The position numbers were made by a program, and so were the translations under genes. Shown one piece after another: positions 7,341 through 19,552 of a stretch of 64,000 nt of DNA. Position 1 is the first letter of the stretch, and each line of letters begins with the position of its first letter. The notes under the pieces are model-generated. The model saw only the letters and a program-made list of their open reading frames with translations. It was not told the DNA's origin and did no database searches. The stretch is from Psoroptes ovis (taxonomy: Eukaryota; Arthropoda; Arachnida; Sarcoptiformes; Psoroptidae): assembly GCA_002943765.1 (NCBI GenBank), contig PQWQ01000013.1:1488001-1552000 (forward strand), in the 5' to 3' direction.

Positions 7341-10300
7341 TCACCATGTTCCGTTTGTCCAACATTCTTGTTGATATTGTTGTTGTTGTAGCTGCTGTTG
7401 GTAATTCATTGTTCGATGATTAAATGCTGTCGCACCTATTGCCGATGACATCATTTGATTTGAATGATTCGAATGATCATGACTATAATCACCGAATTCA
7501 TTATATGATGGTATTAATAATTGCTCATAATTGTTATCCATTTGTTGCTGTTGTTGATGATGATCATAACCAAAAGATTGTTGTTGCTGCATTGAAATAT
7601 TTGTCGATGAAATTGATTCCATTGAATTATTATGATACATATTTGTATTGATTTTATTATTACTATCATAAATTAAATTGCAATCATCAATATCATTTAG
7701 AATTTCATTTTTACCATTCCAATCACAATAATCACTTGATGACTGATTGAATGAGATATTTTCATTGAAATTTGTTGTATAGTGTTGAACATTTTTATGT
7801 GTACTATGATGAGAATTATGATGATAATTGTTCAAATTCGGTTCATTAGATTGCTGTTGATTGATAATATTTGCTGTTGTTGTCGATGTTGTTGTTGTCG
7901 GAAACATTACCGGATTATTAGTACTACTATTACCGGGTGAATGTGATAATGAAGATGGTGAAGGTGATGGTGTATGTAAGAAAAATGATGAATTACTCGC
8001 CAATGAGTTCGGTGTATTATTCATTGAATTACGCAGATTATTTGTTTGTGTCGTTGTTGTCGATGTTGTTGTTGTCAATGTTGTCGTCACACGAACTGGC
8101 TGTTGTATCGTTGGATCATTGCTATTATTAATCCATTGGCCATTAGTATTATTACAATTACCACTGTATGATGATGATGATGAACCAGTAGATGATATTG
8201 AAGATGGTGGGCTGAGAAATTCATCGGTCATCATAGAATTATGACAATTTTGTAACGAAAATGTCGAGCCATTATTTGAACAATAATTTGATTGCTGATC
8301 AAGTGAATAATTAGTATTACTATTATAGCAATCATTGTTTGTCATTAAATTATTGCTATTATTATTAGCCATTAAAGTTTGACGTCGATGACAATTAGTG
8401 TTATTATTATTATTGCTTAATGGTGGCGTTAATAGTGGATCAATCATTGATGGCAAATTATTATTACCACTATTTGATTGCCTTGTCGTCAACGTATTCG
8501 ACATTGGATAATTGACTGTTTGTGCTTGTGTTGAATAATTTTTATAATTGGTGTTTTCATTTATCATTGAATTACCAGTCAAACATTTATTAGGATTATT
8601 ATTCAAATGTCTAGATGATTGCATATAATTATTATCATTTTTCAAATATGTATTATTATAAACATCATTGTTATTATTGCTGTAAAGATTTGCTTGATTA
8701 GAATGATAATCATGATAATTTTCATACTGTTGGTGCTTGTTATTAACATAACAAACATCATCAATTAATGATGCTCGTTGACATTGCCCATTATAAGTAA
8801 TAGGCTGTTGTTGGTCATAAATTGTATCATTACTGATAATTGTTTGTGAATCGGATTTAAATCTTTTAATATTATTATTCATCGATGATATCATACTAGA
8901 ATCATTATGATCATTAAATGCATTATTATGATGATGTTGATGCTGATGATGATGTTCACGTTTTAGATTTAAATTATTTGCATTATTATTAATGTTATTG
9001 CTGTGATTAATAATCGACGATGGATCGTCATATGATGATGAACAATCATCTAAATCATTTTGATCTTTATTACGATCATCTAAACTCATACGACGTTTAT
9101 GCACTTTATACATGTGAGCTTTTAAAAAATATCTTTTAACAAATGTAAAATTACACATGTCACATGAATAAGGCCTTTGATTGGTATGTTTCCCATTTAT
9201 ATGATTAACCATTACATATTTTCGACAAGTTAAAAATTCACATTCAGGCCAATCACAACGATATCCAACAATTTTCGTATCTTTTTGTAATGCTAATATT
9301 TAAGATGAATAAAATTATAGGAATGTAAACACATAAATTTAAATCATACTTACCAATTATATATTTGTTTTCACTATCACGAATTTTAGCTACATCATCG
9401 CTTTGAAATTCTTGGAACAAATTCTGTTTACCAATATAATTCTTCGAGTTATTTGCTTTTCGTTTCCTATTATTATTGCTGTTATGATTATCGATATTGC
9501 TATTATTATTGAAGCTGAAGCCATTGCTATTGCCAATACCATTCATACAACTTGTATTTGAACTTGTGTTTGATCCATCATTTAATGCATCTTCAAGACA
9601 TTCAAATGAGACATCATTATCATTATATAATGATGATGATAATGTATTATCATTCATTTGACTATTCATTATTGGTAGATTATTATTATTTTCCAGTTTT
9701 AATGATTCCATGTTATTACTATTTATATTATTTATATATTCATTTGTTGGACCATTATATGGGTATATACATGAAGATGATGATGATGAATTACCATTGT
9801 ATGATGAATAATCATCAATTATTGATTGATTATCATTAACATTATGTGAACGATTATGATTATTATTATTATGAGTATGATGTTGATTATGATGATAAGG
9901 ATGATGATGATCAAGTGTTTCAGTTGAATTAATTAAAATTGGGTCATTCGATGAATGATTCATATGATTTCCATGAAATTCTATTCCATTCAAATTTTCA
10001 TCTAAATTTTTCCATAGTAAAAATATATCAGCAAATATTTCAATCAAATTTTAGTTTAGAATCTTTATACTTACCTGTGGTCATGATTGATTCAACTGGT
10101 GATGATAATGTTGGCGGTATCGATTCATGATCGACATTTCCATCATCATCATCATCATCATCATTGTCACCATGAACATTATCATTGTCGTCCAATAAAT
10201 CCGATGATTTCGATATTGATATCGAATTATTGGTATGATTATTTGTTGAATCAATAAACAATGAGTCCAAATCAAAATCATCTTGTGAATTTTGTATTGC

Positions 10301-11779
10301 TGCTGTTGTTGTGGATAATTGTTGATTTTTATTAATGTTTGCCGTAGATAAGTCGACATTCGGATCAGATGATATATCAATGTTATTAGTTTCAGTCGTT
10401 ATAGAGATTAATGATGATAAATTATTATTATTATCATCATTATTTAGTAAACAATTGTTGTTATTATCATTACTATCAACGACGTTGTTCAGATCAACAT
10501 TACTACAATTATTATTCGTAATCAATGATTGCTCGTTTAAAAGTTGATTCGAATTCGTTTGCTGATCAGTAATCACTGATATTGGTGATTGATGATGATC
10601 GAATGAGTCATTATTGTTATTATTCAAATGATGATGCATTGATTTTGATTTTGAATTGAATTTAGCAACATCATCGACATCATCATCTTTATTATTGTTG
10701 ATGTCATCACTACAATTATTTTCATTATCATCAACAATGTCATCACCACCATCATCATCATTGTTATTATGATGGATAGATGGGACATTATTTTGAATGA
10801 TCGATGAATTCTTTTGTGCTTGCTTCGTTTCTGAATTACTACTATCTTTATGTTTATTGCTGTTTTTACTATTATTATTGTTGTTACCACCGTTCAATAG
10901 ATCAAGTAATTGACTTCCGACAGATGATGCAGGAGATGAAGATTTTTTACCGATCCTATTGTCATCATTAGAAGAATCTACACGGCATAATGCTGTTAGT
11001 AATGTAGGCGAATTGCAAATAGTATTCGTTGCAGTCGTTATTGAACTGATTGTTGATGTAGTCGATGTTGTAGTTCGAAATTTCGTTGATGATGATGAGA
11101 TTTGATGATTTCTATTGACCGTAGATGATGATGATGTTAGCGGACTTTGTTGTTGTTGGTGAGAATTTGATGATGATGAGGAAGTTGATGCAGAAGATAA
11201 TGATGATGACGAACGATGTCGAGATGAATTCGAATTGGTCGTTGTCACTGTTGTTGTTGATGATGTTGAATTACCGGTGGTCACTAATTTTTTAACAGTA
11301 GGTGCTTCTGGATGCTGTGAACGTATATGACCGAACATACGTTCAACACGTGCATTCATATAACCACAAGTATTCCAATCACATCGATAGCCAATCAATG
11401 ATTTACGATCACCTTTACTTCGAATGGCGATCATATATGTACTATTATTATAAGATTCAAAAGTTACTTCACCTAATTGACAAACTTTTGCCAATTCATC
11501 GCGACTTAGATGGCTTTTCTTTTTTCTTCGTATCGTGTCAGCAGTGGTCATTATTGGACCACTATTGTGCTTCTGTTGATGACTATCATCATTGGAATTT
11601 TCACTCAAACTCACACATTTATGGTTACCATTAACCATCAATTTATTATTATGAAATGGTGAAGATATAGTTGAATTAGTTGAGATCTTCATCATTGTAG
11701 ATGATGTGGACATTGATGATGATATTAATAAAGGAGGCGTAATTGATTTTTCAACATTATTATTATTTTTCATTGTCAT
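7341..11779 (-). CDS. C2H2 zinc-finger protein (putative transcription factor), about 1434 residues, three coding exons
   Basis: Coding exons: 11779-10075, 10001-9354, 9292-7341 (stop TGA). Both introns (73 and 61 nt) are GTAAGT...TTAG/TATTAG in phase 1; the joined length is 4305 nt. Probably a nuclear DNA-binding protein. Finger 1 is C133-x4-C-x12-H-x4-H156 (GYRCDWNTC). Finger 2 (C797-H820, GYRCDWPEC) repeats its plan; finger 3 (C828-x2-C, H844, H849) is classical. Basic stretches IRRKKK (83-88) and RKRK (exon 2) may be nuclear localisation signals. Most of the rest is Asn, Ser, His, Gln, Asp and Thr runs, as in activation or condensate-forming regions of arthropod regulators. The start is the first in-frame ATG; the frame stays open without ATG to 12001. 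The family is certain, the identity unknown. Confidence 0.88.
9293..9353 (-). other. Intron 2 of the zinc-finger gene, 61 nt, splitting the second duplicated domain
   Basis: The donor is ATTG|GTAAGTAT and the acceptor AATATTAG|CATTAC. Splicing gives Ala and joins SENKYII to LQKDTKIVGYRC. The cut falls inside the second copy of the finger domain, while the first copy in exon 1 has no intron. Confidence 0.85.
10002..10074 (-). other. Intron 1 (coding region) of the zinc-finger gene, 73 nt
   Basis: The donor is ACAG|GTAAGTAT and the acceptor AAATTTAG|AT. Splicing joins ACA G to AT GAA, giving Asp and keeping the frame. Reading through the intron would meet a stop within about 11 codons. Confidence 0.85.
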
Positions 11780-12198
11780 AGCATTTGAATATTGTTTTAT
11801 TGTTGTCGTCGTTGATTGAGGTAGCGATGATGAATGATTATTATTAAGATGATGATGGCGATCTTTTGATGAATTATTGTAATTATTATTGCGATAGCGT
11901 TTTATTTTGCCATCAAAATCATCATTTATACCATTATTATAACTATGAATTGATTTATTCAAAAAATTATTATCATAAATATTATTGTTGAAATGTTTAT
12001 ATCAATGATGTTGATCATAAATGTTGAATCATTAATTGTAGATTGTAATGATGAGAATAAGGATGATTGATATGAAAATTGTTGTAATTCAGTTGTTGAT
12101 GGTTGATCATTTTGATGAAAATACTATTGATGATGATGATAATTTGTATGATTAAATTCGATAATTTGTTGCTGCTTATTTTGCTATTGTTGTTGTTG
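11780..12198 (-). other. 5' untranslated part of the first coding exon, with splice acceptor at 12199-12200
   Basis: On the minus strand a long pyrimidine tract with TTTTTTTTCTTTTCTC ends in AATGTTCAG at 12199, a strong acceptor. It is followed by CAA/CAG-rich sequence. One frame reads Gln/His/Ser-rich but has two TAG stops after CAA runs and is not in frame with the gene. I read the segment as 5' UTR; upstream exons would lie beyond 12.2 kb. Confidence 0.5.
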
Positions 12199-15100
12199 CT
12201 GAACATTTGAAAAGTGAGAAAAGAAAAAAAACAATGAAAAATCAATGAATCGATCACATAAAAAATCAAATTAAAAATTCAAACAAAATGCTTTGAAATA
12301 CAGCAAAATAATGAATATTTGCAGCACAGAAAATGACAAACAATTGCAAAAACAAAAGAAATGAAAAATTTTAACACATTTAAATAAAAATGGAAAAAAA
12401 TATGACAAAATAAAAATTACGAAATTGATGATTTCAATTTCTAATAGAAAAAAAAACGAATAATCGAAAGTTTTGAATGAAAAAAAAAACTTTCAATTTT
12501 TCATTTCATTGCAAAAAAAATTTATGATGAATGACACACATAAATAAATTAATAAATAAATAATAATAAAAATCATACGAACAAGGAGATTTTCGGTTTG
12601 TCGATTTATTATTATTCATTTATTTATTTTTATTCATTTTCACGTTTTGTGTTGCTGACAAACAATTAGGTTTGAACAGAAAATTTTATTATTTCGAAAT
12701 ATCTGTAAAAAAAGCATGGAAATTCAATAGAACAATGAAATTTGAATAAACGAAAGATTCCAATTTCAATTATTGACAATTCAACGATTACGCATATATT
12801 TCTTATTATTTTCTATGTTTGCTTGTGTTATTAGTGTGATTGTCGTTTTATTGTTGTTATTTGAATCATTTAAATAAACGATAATCATAATTGAATTGAT
12901 AATAAATCAATTACTTGAATTTCATTTCTCGGAAAAAAATTTTAAAAATTTTAAAAATAATCGCATGATGATTTTTTTTTTCAAATATTAACACGAATAT
13001 GCAAATGATAATCAAATAAGGAGAATAGACATTTGAAACGAAAAATTTTTGTATGAATTAAATTAGATGACAAAAAAAAAAAAAAATACGATCGGAAATT
13101 GTCTAATCAATTGCCGATAGGCATTTCAGAATAAAATTCGGCAATGATTATGGTATTTTAAATTTGTTTATTTATTTAAATCATTGAATTTATTTTTGAA
13201 TTAAAATATTTAGGAATTAAAATTTTGAAATTTTTTCTTGTTAAAAATCTCATTCATCAATAACACGATGAAGCAAACAATTTTAGGTTCGCAAATATTA
13301 TTTGTAGCAATTATCGGAATTGAAAAAAAAGAAGCTTCATCTTGAATTCAATGTTTCAAATTTTGGCTTTTTTTTGTCCTAACAATTTGAAACATTTTTA
13401 GCATACAGATTTCAAGCATTTCATCTCATTCAAATGAGTCTAAATTGAATGAAAAATTCAATTGAAAGGATTGAATTTTTCAAGTATTTGTTATAATAAT
13501 GATTTGGGTAGAATAAAATCAAATATTTTTGAACAAAGCAAAAATAAAAATGAATGGAAATTTGAATTCGGTTTGTGAATTGAATTTTGTAAGATGTTCA
13601 AGAGGAAAATTAAATTCAAATAATTTAATAATAGAATGGAAAAGATGAAAATTTGCATCATTGAATCAATGCTAAATGATCATGATAATGCTCGAGAGAG
13701 ATAATAATAAAATTTCATTTCAACATCATTTACAATTGTGAATTGCAAATATTCAAAGCATTCAAAGACTTTAGATTATTATTATTATTTTCGATGAGAA
13801 AAATAAAATCAATTTAAATTCATAAACAATATGATAATCTGTATGAATGAATATTATCATTATTGTTACTATTATTATTGCTATTATTGTAATATTTGAT
13901 TCTAGAACTCAAACAGTTATTCGTTTAGTTGTTTATTCAACAATAATAATGTTATTTTCAATTTTGTAAACAGTAGCAACAATAAACATTTATTGTCATC
14001 GTTTATATTTGATCAAATTGAAAAGAGTATTTTATTTCATTTGATTTTCATTTTTTTTATATTTTGCATCGATTTTGAATATAAATGCAGAGAATAAATG
14101 TAAAGCAGACTCGAATGAATTGAAATTATTTGTGACAATTTGTTTGCAAATAGTTTCTTGAAAAGTAGGAAGTATAAAAACAGATAGAAATGTGACAAAA
14201 TTCTAATTTTAAATTGAATATTGAAAAATTGAATCAAAATCAAAATAAGAGAAAAAAATTCAAAATTGATTTCATAAATAATATAATACACTGTAATTTA
14301 CAATACAAACAAACAAACAAATCGTTTATTTCATTTTTTATTCATTATGTGTAATATCAGTAAAATTTATTCAATTGTAAAATCAAATTTGGATCGAACG
14401 GATGGGAAAAAAGAAACGGAATAATCATTTTAAACTGATGGAGTGATGGTGGTAATAAATATGCATGGAAAAACGATGAATTTGTCGACGAATTTCTAGC
14501 AATTTCTTGACGTTGATATTTGCAGATTGTATTGAAGTTGAATGATTTTCAAAGACAAATTTTGGCAGTAAACATAGTAAAATTTTAAAAGATAATCAAA
14601 AAGAAATTCTGATGAAAACATGTCAAAAATAGGCAAACAAACAAATAAAAAACGATGATGAGAAAAATCAAAATCAAATTCAAATTTTAATTGCAACAAT
14701 TTTAATTCATCAGAAACTTTTTCAAAATCACTTTGATACTTTGAATTTTTTTCGTTCACTAAAAATTTTTATGTTCAGTTCTCACATGCACAGAAATTTT
14801 CCAAAAACACTTAATAGTTTGAACACATGTATAAAAATAGCAATTGAATTTATCAGTAAAAAAATATTTCAACTTGAAAGAATATTTCATTATCTACAAA
14901 AATACAGAGAGAAAATTTTTTATTTCATTTCAAAGTAGAAAAAAAATCTTCAAAAGGTAAATGGTTTATCATAGAATAATGATAAAAATAATACCTGAAC
15001 TTAGTAAAAAATATTTGTAGAGAAAGATTGTACGAAATTTTCTTCATGAAAAAAAAGATACGAAAATATTGAAATAAAAAAAAATTCATTTTTGACATTT

Positions 15101-15782
15101 TGATATTATTTATAATATTATTATTATAATTATTACATTATCATCATTATCAGTACTATTATCATTACTATGATTATTTTTCATTTTTTTTCAAGGAAAA
15201 ATTGGAGAGAAATGAAATGAAATAATTTTTTTTCTACGAAAAAATTATTATTTTCAAAGATGTTTTGAAATATTAGAAAAATGAAAAAAAATTGTTTTCT
15301 ATTTCTTCGTTCATATATTCAATATTTACACATCAATTTTCTTATCTATTTTTTTTTGTTATTGTTGTTGCTGCTGGTGCTGCTATTTATCAGCCATTTC
15401 AATTGAAAAGAAAATATATCAAAATATTACATATGAAAATATAGATGCAAAAAATATAGTTTTATCTTAACATTCATTCATTTTTGCATTATTCATTATT
15501 ATTATCATCATTATCATTATTGCTATCAATATTCAATGATGAAGAATTGAAGAAAAATTTAATGAGAATCTAATTTTTTTTTTTTTTTTGAATAAAGAGA
15601 TCGATATGAAATGAAAAATTATTTGAAAAATTACATTTAATTTTCATTGATGAAATAAAAACTCTGTGAATTCAATACATTTTACGATTCATTTGCATAG
15701 AAAGATAGATTCATTCATCAATATAATTCAATAGACTTGAAAAATAATTTTATATTTCTTTCTCTCATTCTCTGAATTATGA

Positions 15783-15938
15783 ATGATTTTGGTTTTAGTT
15801 TGTACACACAAATTCATTCATTCTAACATTGAATACCGTGTGTATTCGCTCGATGACCTTGATTCATTCAACAAAAATATTGATGATGAAAATTCATATT
15901 TCAAATATGAAATTATACATTCAAATATACATAAATGA
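15783..15938 (+). CDS. Candidate small open frame, 51 residues, hydrophobic start
   Basis: It starts MILVLVCTHKF and continues EYRVYSLDDLDSFNKN with an acidic, mixed-composition body unlike the homopolymer-rich frames around it. The central 60 bases have unusual G+C for the region. It could be a small secreted peptide or an exon (a TTTTAG acceptor lies at about 15797). A frame of this length is expected by chance many times here, so only the composition speaks for it. Confidence 0.15.
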   Translation: MILVLVCTHKFIHSNIEYRVYSLDDLDSFNKNIDDENSYFKYEIIHSNIHK

Positions 15939-18900
15939 CTCGATTGGATTTCAAATTATCGTCATTATCATAGAAATAGAGTTAAATTTTCAAATACAAA
16001 ATTATCTTTATTTGAAGATTGAAATATTTGAAATTATTTTCATTATATTTGTTCAACTTTTGTATTTATCCTTCTTTTTTCAAACACAATAAATTATTTA
16101 TACAAATTCATTTCGATTCATTTCTATTCACATTCGCAGTACAATGCAAAAAAAAACTATTATTATTTCATTTTTCGAGATAAATAAAAAATTTTGGAAA
16201 TAATTTTCAAGAATTTTTTTTTGTATTTCAATTTGAAATTTGGAAACTTTTTTCTACTCCATTCATTATTCATTAAAATTGTATTTTACATACATTGAAT
16301 AGTGAGTGAACAAACGAACAAACAAACGTTGAAAAATTCAAATTCAAATTTTCATATTCAAAGAGAAATGAAAAATTTATCCTTTCTATTCCAACCAATC
16401 TTCATTTTCTATTCTTCTTTTTTCTTTCAAAACACATATCAATTCAACATTTTTTTTTTTTTTTTTTGAAATTCAATTTTAATTCAATTCATGAATGTAA
16501 ATGTGTATAAGTGTGTTTGCATTTCTATTTATTTATTTTTATTTGAAAGAAAAAAATAAATAGAAATTTTTCTTTTTTTTCCATTCATTTGAGGATAAAC
16601 GTAAAAATATACACGAAAAATATATATTGAATAATATGAAAAAATATTTTAAATAAAAATGAAATGAAATGAATAAACTGTACAAAATGAATTTTATTAT
16701 TTTCTATTATTATTTTGAATACATAATAATACGAATGATAATACTGAATGGTACAATATAAATAAAAAAAACTTGAAATTTTCGAAATGTAAAAAATAGA
16801 ATGAAAAAAAATGAAAATATATTTCTATAATAGATGAACAACATCAACAGCATCAGCAGTACCAACACTACAAAACAAATAAACATTCAAAATTTGAAAA
16901 ATACAAAAATTTTTTGCTATTTTTAAATTAATAATAATGATAAGAAATGTGTCTATTTAAAAAGTGCACTGAAGATAACATTAAGAAAATGTGTAAATGA
17001 ATGGAAAAATGGAAAAGCAAAAAAAAAAAAAGAATGAAATTTCTTTTCATTAGCAGTTTACAACAGTTATACATTTCATAGATGAATGAATGAATGAATG
17101 AATGAACAAATAAATAAATGAAATGAATATCATATAAATTATTATTCAAAAGTAAATTTTGAATATAAATTACGAATGAAAATGAAATTTTCAACCAAAA
17201 TAAGTACAGATACACACGAACAACGTCGCACAACAAACGCGTATGAATACAAACAAATACAATGAATGAAATGAAATTGAAAAGTAGAAAAATTTGAATA
17301 AGCAAACAACAATGCCGAGTGAATTGAGAGTTTTGTATTTGAAAAGTGTTTGATAACATATTTTAAAATTGAAATTTCAATTTTTGTTTTGTTATTTTCA
17401 ACATTTTTTGCATTTTCAAATGTGGATTATTCTCGTTTTAAATTTTCATTTTCATATTTCGTTTTTGTTCTATTGTTTTTTTTTTTTTTTTTTTTTTTTT
17501 GGTAATTATTTTAAATTCAATGCAAATTATTGCTATTATCTTTGTAATAAACTAATTTTTTTTGTTTAATTAATTAATTAATTTTCTTTTTAATCATCAT
17601 CATTGTTATTAACTTTTTGTTTTTAGCTGCAGCTAAACATAGACAGACAGATAGATAGATAGCAATGAACAGCGAGAGATGAATTCGTCTATTTCTTCTG
17701 AAAATCTAAATAATAATAATTAAAACAATTATTTTTTTTTGTTTTTCAAGCAATGAAATTGATAAGCTTGTACTAGCTATATGCGTATGAAGCAGCTGAA
17801 TGATTTTCAATTATTATTCTTACAAAAAAAAAACAGTTAATCGAAAAATAGAAATGGAAAAAATATGAAATTTTAATTAAAAATAAACAACCAGAAAATG
17901 AATGAAAATAAACAATGAATAGTGAAAATGAAATTTGAAAAATAATAAACAAAACAATACAACTATGAACAATCAAATATTATTATTATTTATCAAATCA
18001 TCATTTTATTTTCATTTCAAACATTTTTTGACATTTACATAAATTACTATTGACTAAAATACTTATTAAGGAAAAAAAATATGAACATAAATATGAATGA
18101 ACAAGTTCATATGTGCACATAGTGATCGCATTGCACAATGACTGAAAGTCAATTGGACCAGAAAATAATTTCATTTCATTTTTCATTTCTTTCGTTCTGA
18201 ATTTAATATCGTGGTTTAAGATTACACATATTAAAACACACTAAACGAATAGAAAAAAAAAATGAAAATCGACTTAAATTATAAAAAAAAAGAAAAAGAA
18301 TCAACTTGTCATTTGTCAAATCATGATGATTTGCAGCAATTATTATCATAGTTATTGCTATTACTGTATTATTGCAAGCAGAGAAACTTAGTAGTGATTT
18401 GAATTTCATTTATTTTCATGTACAATTTAAATAGTTTTTCATTCATATTTCCCTGCAAAAATTACAAAAATATTAATATCAGATTTTTTTCAAATTTTTT
18501 TTTGTTTTAAATAAATTCAAAAGGATACAAACACAAGCAATGACTAGCAATCATCTATTCAAATCGTTCAATGATTCACATTCATTCATTTCATCAAATT
18601 TTTTGGTAGATGCCGTTTTTTCTTTGCTGAATTCTTTGCTTTCGCTTGTTTTATTTTCCAAATATAATAGTAAAAATGTATGCAAATTGATAATCATGGC
18701 AATAATAATAACAATGATAATAACTAGAGCATGATGATATTATTAAACATTTATTTGTGACAGTTGTATACTGTTGTATTTATTTGCACATTTATATATC
18801 AATAAAATATTTTTTTTTTTTTTTTTTGATTGTTTTTGTTACTTTTGTTGTCGAATGAATGTAAAAATAAAAATCATTATTATCATACACAAAGATATGA

Positions 18901-19189
18901 TTATTTTTATTATGATTGTTGTTGTTGTTGTTCTTATCAATTTATTCGAGGAAAACAACAAATTCATTATTAATGTTTTTCAATAAAATAAAAATGAATC
19001 AATGAATTGAATTGAATTGTATTGTTTATTGTGATTATTATTTTTAAATAATGATAATAGTTATCGTACATACAAATAAAAATATGTAGAAAAATGAATA
19101 AATAAATGAATATATAAATAAATAATTTCAATGAAAATCATTTTGATTATATTGAATGTAATCAATATAATTGCTTATTGATTGAATGA

Positions 19190-19552
19190 TTGATTGATTT
19201 GTTTGTGTGCTGTGTATCATATATTTTTCTGTTGTGTTGTATTTTATTCATAAATATATTTTGCATATCTCATGCATCTGGTGAAAAAAAAAGAAATGCC
19301 ATACTAAAATCATTAAGATTTCAATACAAAAACAAAACAAACAAAAGCAACAATGGCAGTAAGTATTCGATCAATCAATCAATCAATTTTCAAATATGTT
19401 TATGCATTTATGGAAATGAACGTACGCATTATGTTTTTTATTTACACGAACATTGGTCATTCAATGGAAATTTCAATTATTTTGATTTAAATTTGCATTA
19501 TTCAAATGTGATAATTAAAAAAAATACTAATAATAATAAAATAACCGGATGA
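19190..19552 (+). CDS. Candidate secreted protein, 120 residues
   Basis: The frame opens MIDLFVCCVSYIFLLCC, a credible signal peptide ending near SHASG. A KKR pair-type site, a Lys/Asn-rich stretch and then a Tyr/His/Phe-rich tail (NERTHYVFYLHEHWSFN) follow. A good donor, GGCA|GTAAGTATT, lies inside at about 19353, so a real gene might be spliced there instead of reading on. I recognise no family. In this base composition, fewer than one frame of this length is expected by chance in the window. Confidence 0.2.
   Translation: MIDLFVCCVSYIFLLCCILFINIFCISHASGEKKRNAILKSLRFQYKNKTNKSNNGSKYSINQSINFQICLCIYGNERTHYVFYLHEHWSFNGNFNYFDLNLHYSNVIIKKNTNNNKITG

Noticed and set aside
7861..8244. 127-codon plus-strand frame rich in Val
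   Set aside because: It lies wholly antisense to the zinc-finger gene; Val runs mirror the Asn/Thr codon runs of the other strand.
10081..10380. Met- and Ile-rich frame inside the zinc-finger exon
   Set aside because: It is an alternate frame of GAT/ATC repeats on the coding strand of the gene.
16928..17359. 143-codon minus-strand frame
   Set aside because: It is Phe/Ile/His-rich, much of it from GAATGAATG repeats; no domain or balanced composition.
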